DNA of 64,000 nt, from assembly GCA_021775525.1 (NCBI GenBank), contig JAJFHQ010000013.1, positions 30,451 to 94,450 on the forward strand. Reading direction: 5' to 3'. The position numbers and the translations under genes are program-made. The stretch is from Hyphomicrobiales bacterium. Lineage in GTDB: Bacteria; Pseudomonadota; Alphaproteobacteria; Rhizobiales; Methyloligellaceae. The notes beneath the pieces are model-generated. The model was not told where the DNA came from. It searched no databases and worked only from the letters and a program-made list of their open reading frames with translations. Positions 18,402 to 28,840 of the stretch are shown here, piece after piece (position 1 is the first letter of the stretch; each line of letters begins with the position of its first letter).

Positions 18402-19445
18402 ATGGCAGCTTCACTAACGATAGCACTTGATGTCATGGGCGGAGATCACGGACCGCAGGTCGTGATCCCCGGGGCTGAGCTATCGCTCGTGCGCCACCCG
18501 GATACCCGCTTTATCCTCTTTGGGGACCAGGCGGTCATTAAAGATGAACTTGCCAGCCACAAGGTTCTCAGGGACAAATCAGAAATCGTTCATACCGATG
18601 TTTCAATCTCCATGGATGCAAAGCCTAGTCAAGCGCTCAGGCAGGGCAGGTGGAAGAGCAGCATGTGGAAGGCCATTGAAGCAGTGCGGGACGGTGACGC
18701 AGAAGCGGTGATATCGGCAGGCAATACCGGGGCGCTCATGGCGATGTCCAGGTTTTGTCTGAAAACGTTGCCTGAAATTGAACGTCCTGCAATTGCCGCT
18801 ATTTGGCCGACCGTGGATGCCGAATGCATCGTTCTGGATGTTGGTGCCAATGTCGGAGCCGACGCCCGGCAGCTTATCGACTTTTCGATGATGGGTGCGG
18901 CCATGGCACGTGCACTGTATTCCCACGCCAGTCCCACGGTTGGATTGCTTAATATTGGTGTCGAGGAAGTCAAGGGGTTGGAAGAAGTGCGCAAGGCCGC
19001 CGCTGCATTGCGAGAATCAAATCCGCCGTTCGAGTATCGTGGCTTCGTCGAAGGTAATGATGTCGGGCAGGGGGTGGTCGACGTTGTTGTGACGGAAGGA
19101 TTCTCAGGTAATATTGCCCTGAAAACGGCCGAGGGTACAGCCAAGCAAATTGCTGAATATCTCCGCGCGGCAATGAGCCGTTCCATAATGGCTCGAATAG
19201 GTGCGATCCTGGCCCAAGGCGCTTTTAGGGCCTTAAAGGAAAAGATGGATCCGCGGCAATCAAATGGGGGTGTATTTCTGGGATTAAACGGGATTGTCAT
19301 CAAGAGTCACGGCGGCACAGATGCGACGGGGTTTGCGAGTGCTATTGACCTCGGTTACGACATGGCACGTAGTGGCCTCGTTGAACGCCTTGCGAGTGAT
19401 ATCGAGAAGTTCCATGCATCACTGAATATGGAGAACATCGCGTAA
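18402..19445 (+). CDS. plsX: phosphate acyltransferase PlsX
   Basis: A 347-residue enzyme that turns acyl-ACP into acyl-phosphate for phospholipid synthesis. The start [19 protein letters not shown] is the family signature; [27 protein letters not shown] and [17 protein letters not shown] follow in order. ATG 18402 is preferred because it brings the N-terminus to family length; GTG 18396 is also possible and upstream in-frame codons to 18345 would add unusual residues. fabH follows after 18 bases. Confidence 0.95.
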   Translation: MAASLTIALDVMGGDHGPQVVIPGAELSLVRHPDTRFILFGDQAVIKDELASHKVLRDKSEIVHTDVSISMDAKPSQALRQGRWKSSMWKAIEAVRDGDAEAVISAGNTGALMAMSRFCLKTLPEIERPAIAAIWPTVDAECIVLDVGANVGADARQLIDFSMMGAAMARALYSHASPTVGLLNIGVEEVKGLEEVRKAAAALRESNPPFEYRGFVEGNDVGQGVVDVVVTEGFSGNIALKTAEGTAKQIAEYLRAAMSRSIMARIGAILAQGAFRALKEKMDPRQSNGGVFLGLNGIVIKSHGGTDATGFASAIDLGYDMARSGLVERLASDIEKFHASLNMENIA

Positions 19446-19463
19446 TATGTGGAGTAACCTAAA

Positions 19464-20441
19464 GTGAACCGGATCCGGTCCGTCATACAGGGGTGCGGCA
19501 GCTATCTGCCCGAAACCATACTGACGAATGACGATCTGGCGAAGATTGTCGATACCAGCGATGAGTGGATTCATGAGCGCACAGGTATTCGCGAACGTCA
19601 TATCGCTGCCGAAGGTGAATTAACGTCAGACCTGGGCACGGCTGCAGCGCTGCGCGCGCTTGAGCACGCCGAAATTGATGCCAAGGATATAGACCTTATC
19701 ATTCTTGCCACTTCCACGCCGGACAACACTTTCCCCGCCACCGCTGTTACCATTCAGGCCAATCTCGGGATTCATCACGGTGCCGCCTTCGATGTTCAGG
19801 CGGTGTGCTCAGGATTTGTTTATGCGCTCGCCACGGCCGACAATTTTATCAAGGCCGGTCAGTCAAAGAAAGCTTTGGTCATCGGATCGGAAACATTCTC
19901 ACGCATTCTCGATTGGGAAGATCGGGGCACCTGTGTTCTTTTTGGCGATGGTGCCGGGGCCGTGGTTCTGGATGCGCAGAAATTGAACGGAGCCAGCGAT
20001 GCACGCGGCATCATCGCGACCGAGCTGCGCTCGGATGGGCGTTATCGAGACAAGCTCTACGTGGATGGCGGCCCCTCATCAACGGGTACAGTTGGTCATT
20101 TGCGCATGGAGGGCCGGGAGGTCTTCCGCCATGCTGTTACCAATATCGCGAACATCATCCAGGAAACCTTGGCGGGTACCAATTACACGACCAAGGATGT
20201 GGATTGGTTTGTGCCTCACCAGGCCAACAAGCGCATACTTGACGGGACTGCCCGGAAAATTGGGTTGGCACCTGAGAAAGTCGTTATGACCGTTGAAAAG
20301 CACGCCAACACTTCAGCCGCATCGATTCCGCTTGCCTTGAACACTGCGCTCGAGGATGGGCGGATCCAGGAAGGTCACCTGGTGCTCATGGAAGCCATGG
20401 GTGGCGGATTTACCTGGGGTGCCGTACTCGTACGCTGGTAG
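19464..20441 (+). CDS. fabH: beta-ketoacyl-ACP synthase III
   Basis: A 325-residue condensing enzyme that starts fatty acid synthesis from acetyl-CoA and malonyl-ACP. The nucleophile is the cysteine near residue 114 in DVQAVCSGF, the histidine is in [11 protein letters not shown] and the asparagine in [33 protein letters not shown] at the N-terminus is diagnostic. GTG start. It forms a lipid operon with plsX. Confidence 0.96.
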   Translation: MNRIRSVIQGCGSYLPETILTNDDLAKIVDTSDEWIHERTGIRERHIAAEGELTSDLGTAAALRALEHAEIDAKDIDLIILATSTPDNTFPATAVTIQANLGIHHGAAFDVQAVCSGFVYALATADNFIKAGQSKKALVIGSETFSRILDWEDRGTCVLFGDGAGAVVLDAQKLNGASDARGIIATELRSDGRYRDKLYVDGGPSSTGTVGHLRMEGREVFRHAVTNIANIIQETLAGTNYTTKDVDWFVPHQANKRILDGTARKIGLAPEKVVMTVEKHANTSAASIPLALNTALEDGRIQEGHLVLMEAMGGGFTWGAVLVRW

Positions 20442-20655
20442 AGCCAATTCTCTGCCCGGTGGGCCTTGAGGGGTGCTCTGTGTTTCCATAATACCGATGC
20501 ATTTTACCGGAATTGGTGCCAGATCGTTTTAATTGCGACATCAATGGCACAATCTGCTTGAAAACAGACAGTTTTTTTAAATTGGCCCGTTGACCCTCAT
20601 TCACCTTGTCCTTTAGCATCTTGCACTTGGGTAAGGTTGGTGATGGGGCGCAACT

Positions 20656-20973
20656 ATGACGGGAAAGACATTGACGCGGGCTGACTTGGCGGAGGCCGTC
20701 TTTCAAAAAGTCGGATTGCCTCGCAACGAGTCTGCTGATCTGGTTGAGCTGGTGCTGAAGGAAATAACCAACTCCTTGGAGCGTGGTTCGCCGGTAAAAC
20801 TATCCTCATTCGGTTCATTTGGTATTCGCGAAAAAGGCGAAAGAATTGGCCGAAATCCGAAAACCGGGGAGGAGGTCCCAATTACGCCACGGCGTGTGCT
20901 CGTATTCAGGGCAAGCAACATCATGAAGGAGCGCGTCAACGAGACGCTCGCGAAGAAAAATGCGGCAGGCTAG
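20656..20973 (+). CDS. ihfA: integration host factor, alpha subunit
   Basis: A 105-residue DNA-bending protein of the HU/IHF family, with [16 protein letters not shown] at the start, [24 protein letters not shown] and the tail [15 protein letters not shown]. It bends DNA in nucleoid structure and at promoters, recombination and replication sites. Its position between fabH and a MerR gene is conserved in Hyphomicrobiales. Confidence 0.95.
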   Translation: MTGKTLTRADLAEAVFQKVGLPRNESADLVELVLKEITNSLERGSPVKLSSFGSFGIREKGERIGRNPKTGEEVPITPRRVLVFRASNIMKERVNETLAKKNAAG

Positions 20974-21013
20974 ACGAAAATAAGTTTAGCACGATTTTGA
21001 GGGGGAATTGTAG

Positions 21014-21478
21014 TTGGACAAATCACCGGAGGCCTTTCGGACAATAAGTGAAGTTGCAAACGAACTAGATGTGCCAAAACACGTTCTGAGGTTTTGGGAA
21101 GGAAAGTTTTCGCAGCTGAGACCTCTCAAGCGCGGCGGCGGTCGGCGCTATTACCGGCCAGAAGACGTGAATTTGCTGCGGGGCATCCGCCAGCTTCTCT
21201 ATGGTGACGGTTATACTATCAAAGGTGTGCAACGCCTTCTGCGTGAAAATGGCGTGCGTTATGTCATGTCGTGCTGGGAAGATACCGCTGACGGTTCTGC
21301 CCGTGCAGCAGTCAAGGATATTCCCGATGTCGCGGCCGATGCTGCTCGAAGCGTATCGGAAGCTTCTGGGGAAAGTTCCATGGATGAAGGCCTGACAAAG
21401 GGGCAAACAGAACAGCTGCGTTCACTTCTGGGCGAACTTGTTGAATGCAAAAAATTGCTGGAAGCATCACGAGGCTAA
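21014..21478 (+). CDS. MerR-family transcriptional regulator
   Basis: A 154-residue protein with an N-terminal MerR-type winged helix: [25 protein letters not shown] and [23 protein letters not shown]. The C-terminal half has no metal-binding cysteine pattern; a single cysteine lies near residue 80. It ends in a short helix [17 protein letters not shown]. It starts at TTG 21014. This regulator beside ihfA is conserved in alphaproteobacteria, and its target is not known to me. Confidence 0.85.
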   Translation: MDKSPEAFRTISEVANELDVPKHVLRFWEGKFSQLRPLKRGGGRRYYRPEDVNLLRGIRQLLYGDGYTIKGVQRLLRENGVRYVMSCWEDTADGSARAAVKDIPDVAADAARSVSEASGESSMDEGLTKGQTEQLRSLLGELVECKKLLEASRG

Positions 21479-21556
21479 TTCACCTTCTGCAGAATTACAG
21501 CACAAGTTGAGATTGACCCGCTCACACGAAGCGGGCAAAACCTGTGTCTGACATGG

Positions 21557-21634
21557 CGGAGCGTGGCGCAGCCCGGTTAGCGCACCGGTCTGGGGGACCG
21601 GGGGTCGCAGGTTCAAATCCTGCCGCTCCGACCA
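21557..21634 (+). tRNA. tRNA-Pro (anticodon GGG)
   Basis: The acceptor stem CGGAGCG pairs with CGCTCCG. The anticodon arm CCGGT-CTGGGGG-ACCGG carries GGG, and the T arm GCAGG-TTCAAAT-CCTGC is intact. CCA is encoded at 21632-21634. Confidence 0.97.
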
Positions 21635-21676
21635 TCATCCAATTCTAAGCGAAAGTCTAAGTGAAAGCATGTTGGG

Positions 21677-22942
21677 TCAGGAAGCCGGAGGGCCATATTT
21701 TTCTCTGGCCATGATCAGCCCCCAGAGCACACCCATTATCACGTAAAAATGCCGCCAGTGATCGGTGTCCACGATCATGCCTTCCGCAGCCAGTCCGGCA
21801 AACGCGGCAAGCATAACAATGGTGATGCCCTGGGTTGGCGCCGGGCGCAGTGCGTGCCGGAACGCAGCCGCTAGGGTTGTGAGTATCATCCCTAGATAGA
21901 GAAAACCCCCAATCCAGCCGGAATTGAGGAACATGCTCAAATAGACGTTATGTACGTCCTCTCCATGATAGGAGCGGCCAAATTCAAGCGCGCCAATACC
22001 GATCGGATTAGAAAGCATCATGTCGAGGGCTTTGAGCTGGCCGCCAAATCGCCCTTCCGGACCCGTATCGTATGCCATCGTCAGGCTGAATCGCTCAGTG
22101 AAAAGATTGCCTATAGACTCAATTTGCATGACGCTGGCCAGTCCAAGCAGCGCAAAGCATAATCCGAACAGAGCCATGAGGATGAGTTTTAGCCGCAAAC
22201 GGTTTGTGTGTGCGGCTATAAACACAACATAGCTGTAGACCAGAAGTGCTACAGCCGCATTGAACCACGCTCCACGTGAGAAACTGATCAACAATCCAAG
22301 GCAAAACAAACCAGCGAGCAGAGACCTGTAAAGCGCACGTGCCGTGGGTGCTGTGGCCATGCCATGCACATAGTAGACAAGTGCCGGTATGATGAACGGG
22401 CCAAAAACGTTCGGATCCTTGAAGGTGCCCCGTGCCCGCTCAAATTTTGTGAATAATGCATTTGCTCCCGGCACAGCATCAAAATAGCCCGCCGCACCGG
22501 TCACAACGGCAACCATCGATGCGAACATCAGCCCAGAGATAACGACCCGGGTGTGCCTTTCCGGTGCCTTGCGAACAAATGCAGCGATCAATACCGAGGA
22601 GAGTGACAGGTAGATTGTAATGAATGTGTGTTTGACCGAAACATCCATCACTTCGGAGCGTACAGAAGCCACCAGTCCAGCAGCGCCAATAACAAGCCAG
22701 GTAATGAGCAGCAGGAATATTCCAGTGGATGGAGATGTCAGACCGACCAGCGGTACAGCGACAATCAAGGAAATCATCAAGGCGTCATAAGGTGCTGGTT
22801 CAGCGAAAACGACAGAGGAGGAGGCGAGCGTAAGCCACATCAGTGCCAGCACGAGGCTTTGTACTGTTAGACCTGAGCCGGCCTGAGTATGACGGGTATA
22901 GGGTTGAGAGGGAGCACCTGCAATCATGGATGCGGCCCTCAA
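21677..22942 (-). CDS. O-antigen ligase/polymerase family membrane protein (Wzy-like)
   Basis: A 421-residue protein with about twelve hydrophobic segments. The family mark is the periplasmic loop in the C-terminal half, with SRGAW near residue 218 and GALEFGRSYHGEDVHNVYLSMFLNSGWIGG near residue 320, where HNVYLS is typical of the Wzy_C / O-antigen ligase domain. It would polymerise lipid-linked repeat units (or ligate glycan) on the periplasmic side. It starts one base after the stop of the phosphoglycosyl transferase gene, so the two are cotranscribed. In the holdfast model it would match HfsC or HfsI. Confidence 0.85.
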   Translation of the reverse strand: MRAASMIAGAPSQPYTRHTQAGSGLTVQSLVLALMWLTLASSSVVFAEPAPYDALMISLIVAVPLVGLTSPSTGIFLLLITWLVIGAAGLVASVRSEVMDVSVKHTFITIYLSLSSVLIAAFVRKAPERHTRVVISGLMFASMVAVVTGAAGYFDAVPGANALFTKFERARGTFKDPNVFGPFIIPALVYYVHGMATAPTARALYRSLLAGLFCLGLLISFSRGAWFNAAVALLVYSYVVFIAAHTNRLRLKLILMALFGLCFALLGLASVMQIESIGNLFTERFSLTMAYDTGPEGRFGGQLKALDMMLSNPIGIGALEFGRSYHGEDVHNVYLSMFLNSGWIGGFLYLGMILTTLAAAFRHALRPAPTQGITIVMLAAFAGLAAEGMIVDTDHWRHFYVIMGVLWGLIMAREKYGPPAS

Positions 22943-22943
22943 A

Positions 22944-24488
22944 TCAGTAAGCGTTTTCTGACTTCAACAACGCGATTGGCGTCATGGCCAGAATGTAAAT
23001 ATCGAACAGCACCGACCAGTTCTCGATATAATAAAGATCGTGTTCGACACGATGTTGCAATTTTTCATGGGTGTCCGTTTCGCCGCGCCATCCATTGATC
23101 TGCGCCCAGCCCGTTATGCCGGGTTTCACACGGTGGCGTGCAAAATACCCGTCAGCCACATCCGCATAGAGAGAGTTGGCGGCTTTTGCCTGCAATGCAT
23201 GGGGCCGCGGGCCAACGAGTGACAATTCACCCTTGAGGACATTGAACAGCTGCGGGAGTTCATCCAGGCTTGTTTTGCGGATGAATCGGCCGACTTTTGT
23301 CACCCGGTCATCGTCCTTGGTCACAAGTTTGGCGGCATTGCTGTCAGACTTGTCGGTATACATGGAGCGAAACTTGTAAACGTTGATTAGCTCATTGTTG
23401 AAACCATGTCGTTTCTGTTTGAAAAAGACAGGACCTTTGCTGTCGAGTTTCACTGCAAGCGCTACCAACGCCATGATTGGTGTAAGTGCCAGCAGGGCCA
23501 GGCTCGCAACCGTTTTGTCGAACGCCCATTTCAACACATAGTCCCAATCGGCTATCGGTTTATCCTGGAGGTCCAGGAACGGAACATTGCCAATGTAGGA
23601 ATAGGCGCGTGGACGGAATCTGAGCTCATTGGTATGCGCCGACAATCGGATATCAACCGGTAACACCCAGAGTTTCTGGTAGAGCTCAAGCAGCCTGCTT
23701 TCAGCCGCCATGGGCAGAGTGACGATAAGCAAATCGAGACGTTTCTCACGTCCGAATTCAATCAGCTGGTCGATGTTGCCCAGTTTTGGATATCCGGCGA
23801 TCCGTTTAGATACGCGATCCTTGTCGCGATCATCGAACACGCCATAAATCTGTATGTCAGTATCGCGTGACGCTTCCAGTGCATTGATCAGTTTATGCGC
23901 CGGACTACCACCTCCAACGATCACGGCCCGCCGGTTAAGGCGCCCGAGTTTGCCCCAGTTTCGAACCGCAATGCACAAAAGGACCCTGAAGGCGACAAGC
24001 ATTCCAAGTCCGCTCAGGTACCAGGTGGCGGCCCAGACGCGTGAAAACTCCTGTCCAAGCTTGGTGAAAAAGGCGAGCGCCATCATGATACTGAAAATGA
24101 GTGTCCAGGCCATGCAAATGCGTGCAATTTGCCGACTTGAGCTGGTGAGAATGGTGATGTCGTAAAGTTGAAATGCCTGGAAGCTCAGTACCGATCCTGC
24201 AGCTGTGCCCAGTATGGCAACCATGTATAGGGCGTGCCCGATATGAGCCTGCAAGTCTGGCGTTTGGTCGATGTAGCTGTAGAAGATACCATACCCCAGG
24301 GCAGAGATGAGGAGGAACTCTATTAGGCGGGCACTGCCTGTCACCACGCGGGGTGAAATCAGCTTGGCAGCATCGGAAAATTGGAAACTCCCGAGGCGCG
24401 GACGTGATGCCTCGCGTCGATCCGACGTTCCGCGATCACGATTACGTCGATCTGTCTCTGAATGGTCTGAAGCAGGTATATCAGACAT
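22944..24488 (-). CDS. undecaprenyl-phosphate sugar phosphotransferase (WcaJ/HfsE-like)
   Basis: A 514-residue polyisoprenyl-phosphate hexose-1-phosphate transferase. An N-terminal half with about five membrane segments and a nucleotide-binding-like region ([18 protein letters not shown]) is followed by the bacterial sugar transferase domain: [41 protein letters not shown] and LVGPRPHA, with [21 protein letters not shown] near the end. It loads the first sugar phosphate onto the lipid carrier and so starts the polysaccharide repeat. It sits in an operon-like row with the polymerase and, 207 bases upstream, the GT4 gene. Confidence 0.92.
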   Translation of the reverse strand: MSDIPASDHSETDRRNRDRGTSDRREASRPRLGSFQFSDAAKLISPRVVTGSARLIEFLLISALGYGIFYSYIDQTPDLQAHIGHALYMVAILGTAAGSVLSFQAFQLYDITILTSSSRQIARICMAWTLIFSIMMALAFFTKLGQEFSRVWAATWYLSGLGMLVAFRVLLCIAVRNWGKLGRLNRRAVIVGGGSPAHKLINALEASRDTDIQIYGVFDDRDKDRVSKRIAGYPKLGNIDQLIEFGREKRLDLLIVTLPMAAESRLLELYQKLWVLPVDIRLSAHTNELRFRPRAYSYIGNVPFLDLQDKPIADWDYVLKWAFDKTVASLALLALTPIMALVALAVKLDSKGPVFFKQKRHGFNNELINVYKFRSMYTDKSDSNAAKLVTKDDDRVTKVGRFIRKTSLDELPQLFNVLKGELSLVGPRPHALQAKAANSLYADVADGYFARHRVKPGITGWAQINGWRGETDTHEKLQHRVEHDLYYIENWSVLFDIYILAMTPIALLKSENAY

Positions 24489-24695
24489 TTGATACTGTGA
24501 CCCGAACAGGCACGCGCCAAACTGGCAAGACCGTGCACTTCCCCAAAATGCAATGTCTGCGCGGTCATAGGACCGGCAAATCCCGAAACAAGATTTATCA
24601 AAACGGTATATGGGAAGGTTTAATCCGGGTGCGGGTAGAGGTTGTTGAATGATCGTATGGTTAAGGACCGGTTACCCGGGTTGCAATGGCAGAGG

Positions 24696-25859
24696 TTATG
24701 CTTGGGGGTGTTCATTCAAGCGGCTGGAGTAGAATTTTGTTATAGCCTGGGCCATACCATCTACACTGAAGCGTTTTGCAACGCTCTCCCGCAATGTATT
24801 TGCCCGCTCAACGAAGGCTTCAGGCTTGTCCATGTACGCCTGCATTTCTTGAACAAGCGCGTGCGTATCAGCTCCCGGTATAAGTGGCACATTGCAGCCC
24901 TCGACGATTTCAGGAATGCCGCCAACATGCGTTGCAATCAGTGGCATGCGGGCAGCGCCCGCTTCGAGGACGATATAGGGGAAAGACTCAGCTCTTGAGG
25001 GAACGATAAGACAGCGCCCCCGGGTAAAGGCGGTTTCTGCTGGAATTGGGCCAGGAAAAGTCACCGCATCCATGAGACTCAGCTTTTCGGCAAGAGTCTT
25101 GAATTCTTCTGCATCGGGACCGCCGCCAGCGATGTATGCTGTAACGGACTGCTTTTTGCGCAATTCCGCCAATGCATGGAGCAGAATATCAACACCCTTC
25201 AGGTGCCTGAGTTCACCGACAAAAACGAAGTCAGCCGCACTTTCGTCAAGCGCACGCTCATAGAAATCCGTTGGCTTCACACCGTTCGGGATAATACGGG
25301 CCTCGCAGGGGAACGCCCCAATCTTTGCCTGGTAGATATCCGCGCTATAAGCGCTTTCGAAGATCAACCCGTCCGTTTTACGGCCCAGATAGCGTTCCAG
25401 CTCCATGAAAATGCGTCCCTGCAATGTGGCAGGGCTATAGTGAAGTGATCCGCCATGCGGCGTGTAGAAGGCGCGTATATTCTGCCTGCTACGTTTCAGT
25501 TTATGCGCCGCAAGTCGAGCATAGGCTCCTCCTTTGGCGCCATGACCGTGCAGAATGTGTGCCTGCGTTTCACAAGCAAGACGACGCACTGCCCTATAGG
25601 CTGTCAGGTCGCTAAGCCCAACCTGTCGACTCATGGGCACCCGGACAACACCCCGCTCACAGATATTCTCATCCAGATTGCGCAACGCAGCTTCTGCAGC
25701 ATTGCCGGCAGGACCAGCGTCACAGATGACGCCAACGCGATGTCCCAATTCGGTTTGTGCAGCTGCCAGGTCACACACATGCCTGAACAGCCCGCCAATA
25801 GGTGCGCGCAGACAATGCAAAATTGTAAGTGGAGGCGAAATGGTAGGGGGAGCGCTCAC
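24696..25859 (-). CDS. glycosyltransferase family 4 protein
   Basis: A 387-residue GT-B fold enzyme. The N-terminal domain has the LRAPIGGLFRHVCDLA segment, and the C-terminal donor-binding domain has FVFVGELRHLKGVDILLHAL and the PSRAESFPYIVLEAGAA motif with the E(x7)E-type glutamates. It would add a sugar to the growing lipid-linked repeat in the cytoplasm. It starts 35 bases after the Wza-like gene and belongs to the polysaccharide locus. The donor sugar cannot be read. Confidence 0.9.
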   Translation of the reverse strand: MSAPPTISPPLTILHCLRAPIGGLFRHVCDLAAAQTELGHRVGVICDAGPAGNAAEAALRNLDENICERGVVRVPMSRQVGLSDLTAYRAVRRLACETQAHILHGHGAKGGAYARLAAHKLKRSRQNIRAFYTPHGGSLHYSPATLQGRIFMELERYLGRKTDGLIFESAYSADIYQAKIGAFPCEARIIPNGVKPTDFYERALDESAADFVFVGELRHLKGVDILLHALAELRKKQSVTAYIAGGGPDAEEFKTLAEKLSLMDAVTFPGPIPAETAFTRGRCLIVPSRAESFPYIVLEAGAARMPLIATHVGGIPEIVEGCNVPLIPGADTHALVQEMQAYMDKPEAFVERANTLRESVAKRFSVDGMAQAITKFYSSRLNEHPQA

Positions 25860-25894
25860 GGTTTGTTTTTAAGGGTTCGGGTCACAATCGGGAT

Positions 25895-26548
25895 TTAGAA
25901 AAACCGTTCCTTCACTGTGATGGTATCTCCAGGCTGGACCTTCCAACTAGCGGGTACCTTACGGGTAACGGTGGAGCCGTTGACCTGCCTCGTCAATTGT
26001 ACTGTGCGCTTTTTTGCCCGTGGCGTAAATCCGCCGGCAATAGCAACAGCCGTCTGAACTGTCATATCCGCAACGTAAGGAAACTGACCCCCATTTCGTA
26101 CTTCACCAAGAATGAAGAAGGGGCGGTTGGTCTCAACTTCAACAGTGACCTTGGGATCTTTCACATATTTTCGCTTCAGGGATCGCCTGATGCGTTCCTC
26201 AAGCTGGAACGTGGATATGCCGCGCGCCTCAACTGCACCGATAAGGGGCATGGAAATGAATCCGCCCGCATCAACAGGATATATGCGTGACAGGTTTCTC
26301 TGGCCAAACACAGTGACCCTCAAACGGTCGCCACTGTCCAGCGTGTAGGGAGATCCACCCCCACTGGTTTTATGCACATATGCACCAGCGCCAGTCCGCA
26401 ATGCAGGTGGCTGGATGGGCGTCGCTGATACGTACCCGCTTTGCTGGTGCTTGACCATGCGCTTTGCATGGTGGCCAGATGAGTTCGTCTTGCAGCCCGT
26501 AAGTGCAAGGCAAATGGCAGCGATAACAAGAACGGGCCGTATGGCCAT
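25895..26548 (-). CDS. polysaccharide export outer-membrane lipoprotein (Wza/HfsD-like)
   Basis: A protein of about 217 residues. A signal peptide ends in the lipobox LALTGC, cysteine near residue 19. The Poly_export domain is seen in YTLDSGDRLRVTVFGQRNLSRIYPVDAGGFISMPLIG, followed by a SLBB-like segment (RPFFILGEVRNGGQFPYV). It forms the outer-membrane channel for polymer export. ATG 26548 is preferred; a start at 26560 adds four residues. It is divergent from the chain-length gene, with about 130 bases between them for two promoters. Confidence 0.93.
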   Translation of the reverse strand: MAIRPVLVIAAICLALTGCKTNSSGHHAKRMVKHQQSGYVSATPIQPPALRTGAGAYVHKTSGGGSPYTLDSGDRLRVTVFGQRNLSRIYPVDAGGFISMPLIGAVEARGISTFQLEERIRRSLKRKYVKDPKVTVEVETNRPFFILGEVRNGGQFPYVADMTVQTAVAIAGGFTPRAKKRTVQLTRQVNGSTVTRKVPASWKVQPGDTITVKERFF

Positions 26549-26689
26549 GTGCGTTTCCATTTTGGTCGGCTAGACGAATCTCTACTGGACCTTTTTGTAG
26601 GCCAGTGATGGTTAACAAAGGTTAAGCGCACGTGCCGTCATGGCGCACTCTTTAAGCCTTTGGTTACCGGGAATCGGTAGAAAGGACGG

Positions 26690-28840
26690 GTGAGTAGAGT
26701 TGCTATCAAACGCACGAGTATTGCCATGCACCCCAGTACCCAGCTTGCCGTCTCTGACGATATTGATGTTGCAGCCTTGCTGCGCGCAGTTAATCGGCGC
26801 AAATACCTGATTGCCGTACTTGCAGTAGCCGCGGGCATCGCAACGTATTTTGCCCTGAGCTTCGTGACCCCACAATATTCGTCAGAGGCACGCATTCTTA
26901 TTGAGCGCGAGGAAAACAGTTACAAACGCCCTGCGGGCTCGCAGATACTCAATTCGCGGCGGACGATGACGGATCAAGAGGCTGTATCCAGCCAGGTTCA
27001 AGTTCTGCTGTCGCGCGACCTTGCCATGGGCGTTGCGAAAGAGCTTAGGCTGGATGAGGATCCGGAATTCAATACTGAGGCTGGCAGCGGAAAACTATGG
27101 CGAAAATTTCTGCGTATCATTCGTCTCAAGCAGCAGCCCACTCAGGTGGCGCTTCAGGAGAGGGTGCTTGATGCATTTCTTGATAGACTCAGCGTTTATC
27201 AATTGAAGAAATCACACGTAATTGCTGTGTCCTTCCAGTCCAGCAATCCGGAAACATCTGCAAAAGCTGCAAACAAGCTCGCCGAATTTTACCTGACTTG
27301 GCAGCAAGGCGAAAAACTCAAGCAGACAAAGGAAGCCAGTGCGTGGCTCAGCGGCCAGATCAAGGAACTCACAAAAAAGGTTGAAAAAGCCGATATTGCT
27401 GCTGAGCGTTTCCGCTCTTCCTCTGGGTTATTCGAAGGAAGCAACAACACCACACTTGATGCTCAGCAACTCTCCGAACTGAATAGTCAGCTGATTCTGG
27501 CCAAGGCTCAGCGTACCGAAGCTGAAGCGCGTGCAGAACTCATTGAAAAAATGCTCAAAGACACGGGTGGGGTAGCTGACTCCGCAGATGTTCTGAAATC
27601 AAGGTTGATCCAGCGGTTGCTCGAACAACGTGTAACAGTCCAGCGTGAGCTGGCCGAAGTTTCCGCAACGCTGCTTCCCTCGCACCCTCGCATAAAACAG
27701 CTCAACTCGGAGCTTAGCGATGTGCGCCGGCAGATACGCAAAGAGGCGCGCAAGGTCGTGTCCGGTTTGCGGAATGAAGCTCAGATTGCGGGAGCCCGCG
27801 AAATGTCGCTTCGTGAAAGTCTCGGCGAAATGAAGTTATCAGCCTCCAGGGGCAATGAAAGTCATATCAAACTGCGCGCCCTGGAAAGGGAAGCCAAAGC
27901 CAACCGCGACGTTCTGGAATCATATTTATCACGATACCGCGATGCCAGCACGCGTTCAGACCAGGCTTCCGTACCGGCCCATGCCAGCATCGTCTCCAGG
28001 GCCCATGTCACCAGCACTCCATCTTTTCCGCAAAAGGGGCCGATTTCACTTCTGTCCATGGCTGCTATTGTGCTTCTGGGTTTCGCGCATACGGTAGCGC
28101 GGGAGATCATCACGCCTCAGCATGACCAGCGACTGCGCAGACGCCATGACGATAATGCCCACACACAGGAAAGAAGATCCCGGTCCGCATCAATTAACCA
28201 GGGGTCAGGTATTTCAACGTTGAATTCACCTCGTGATATTGCACGCCAGTTTGCATCCATGCATGCCCGTTTATTCATCACCGCACCCCAGTCAGGCTGG
28301 GCTGATGCTGCAGGGCATGCAATCGATGTGGCCCGGGAATTGGCAGACGCTGGAAACAGCACGGTACTGGTCGATGCCATGGCTGAAGGAGATCATGTAG
28401 CCATAGCACTCGATCTGCCTGATGGGTCCGGTCTTCACCAAATGCTCAGCGGTCAGGCCAGCTTTGAAGAGGCAGTGCGCCGTGATCCCGATAGCAGCTT
28501 GCATGTCCTTTCTGGTACAAGTGACCCGGGCAGGGTGTATGGGCTTGATACTAATCGTCTTGGCCCATTGCTTAATGCCCTGGAGGCGGCATACGACAAT
28601 GTTGTCATTTATTCCGCACCGGAAGAGGCGGGCACAATGATCAGCATCCGCTCCCGGACTGAACCCGCTCTGGTACTGATCGCCGAGCCATCCGGTTCAA
28701 AAGACGAGTCTGCATGGCTGGCAGATCAAATCACGGCAAAGACGGTAGGCTCGCCAAGCGTGGCCATTCTTGCAAGCGGAGCTAATCGCTCATGGACCAT
28801 GCCGCAAATGCCGTTCCTGAAGCGGGCAGAAGCAGTCTAG
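26690..28840 (+). CDS. Wzc/GumC-like polysaccharide chain-length protein with degenerate kinase domain
   Basis: A 716-residue inner-membrane protein. It has an N-terminal Wzz domain with a first membrane helix (about 35-60), a long coiled-coil periplasmic part (about 210-430), a second helix near residue 450 (ISLLSMAAIVLLGF) and a C-terminal BY-kinase-like domain (about 515-700). In that domain Walker A reads APQSGWADAAG where GxGKST is expected, the A' motif ends VLVDAM, and Walker B reads VVIYSAPE; no tyrosine cluster is seen at the C-terminus. It should control polymer export without kinase activity. GTG 26690 is used; ATG 26726 is an alternative. Its stop overlaps that of the convergent acyltransferase gene by 4 bases. 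Confidence 0.9.
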   Translation: MSRVAIKRTSIAMHPSTQLAVSDDIDVAALLRAVNRRKYLIAVLAVAAGIATYFALSFVTPQYSSEARILIEREENSYKRPAGSQILNSRRTMTDQEAVSSQVQVLLSRDLAMGVAKELRLDEDPEFNTEAGSGKLWRKFLRIIRLKQQPTQVALQERVLDAFLDRLSVYQLKKSHVIAVSFQSSNPETSAKAANKLAEFYLTWQQGEKLKQTKEASAWLSGQIKELTKKVEKADIAAERFRSSSGLFEGSNNTTLDAQQLSELNSQLILAKAQRTEAEARAELIEKMLKDTGGVADSADVLKSRLIQRLLEQRVTVQRELAEVSATLLPSHPRIKQLNSELSDVRRQIRKEARKVVSGLRNEAQIAGAREMSLRESLGEMKLSASRGNESHIKLRALEREAKANRDVLESYLSRYRDASTRSDQASVPAHASIVSRAHVTSTPSFPQKGPISLLSMAAIVLLGFAHTVAREIITPQHDQRLRRRHDDNAHTQERRSRSASINQGSGISTLNSPRDIARQFASMHARLFITAPQSGWADAAGHAIDVARELADAGNSTVLVDAMAEGDHVAIALDLPDGSGLHQMLSGQASFEEAVRRDPDSSLHVLSGTSDPGRVYGLDTNRLGPLLNALEAAYDNVVIYSAPEEAGTMISIRSRTEPALVLIAEPSGSKDESAWLADQITAKTVGSPSVAILASGANRSWTMPQMPFLKRAEAV

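Noticed and set aside
18629..19303. Antisense frame of 224 codons opposite plsX
   Set aside because: Low-complexity, serine-rich translation typical of a shadow of a real coding frame.
26600..26640. CtrA-type site (TTAA-N7-TTAA) between the divergent wza-like and wzc-like genes
   Set aside because: GTTAACAAAGGTTAAG has the two TTAA boxes 6 bases apart, not 7, so it does not fit the consensus.
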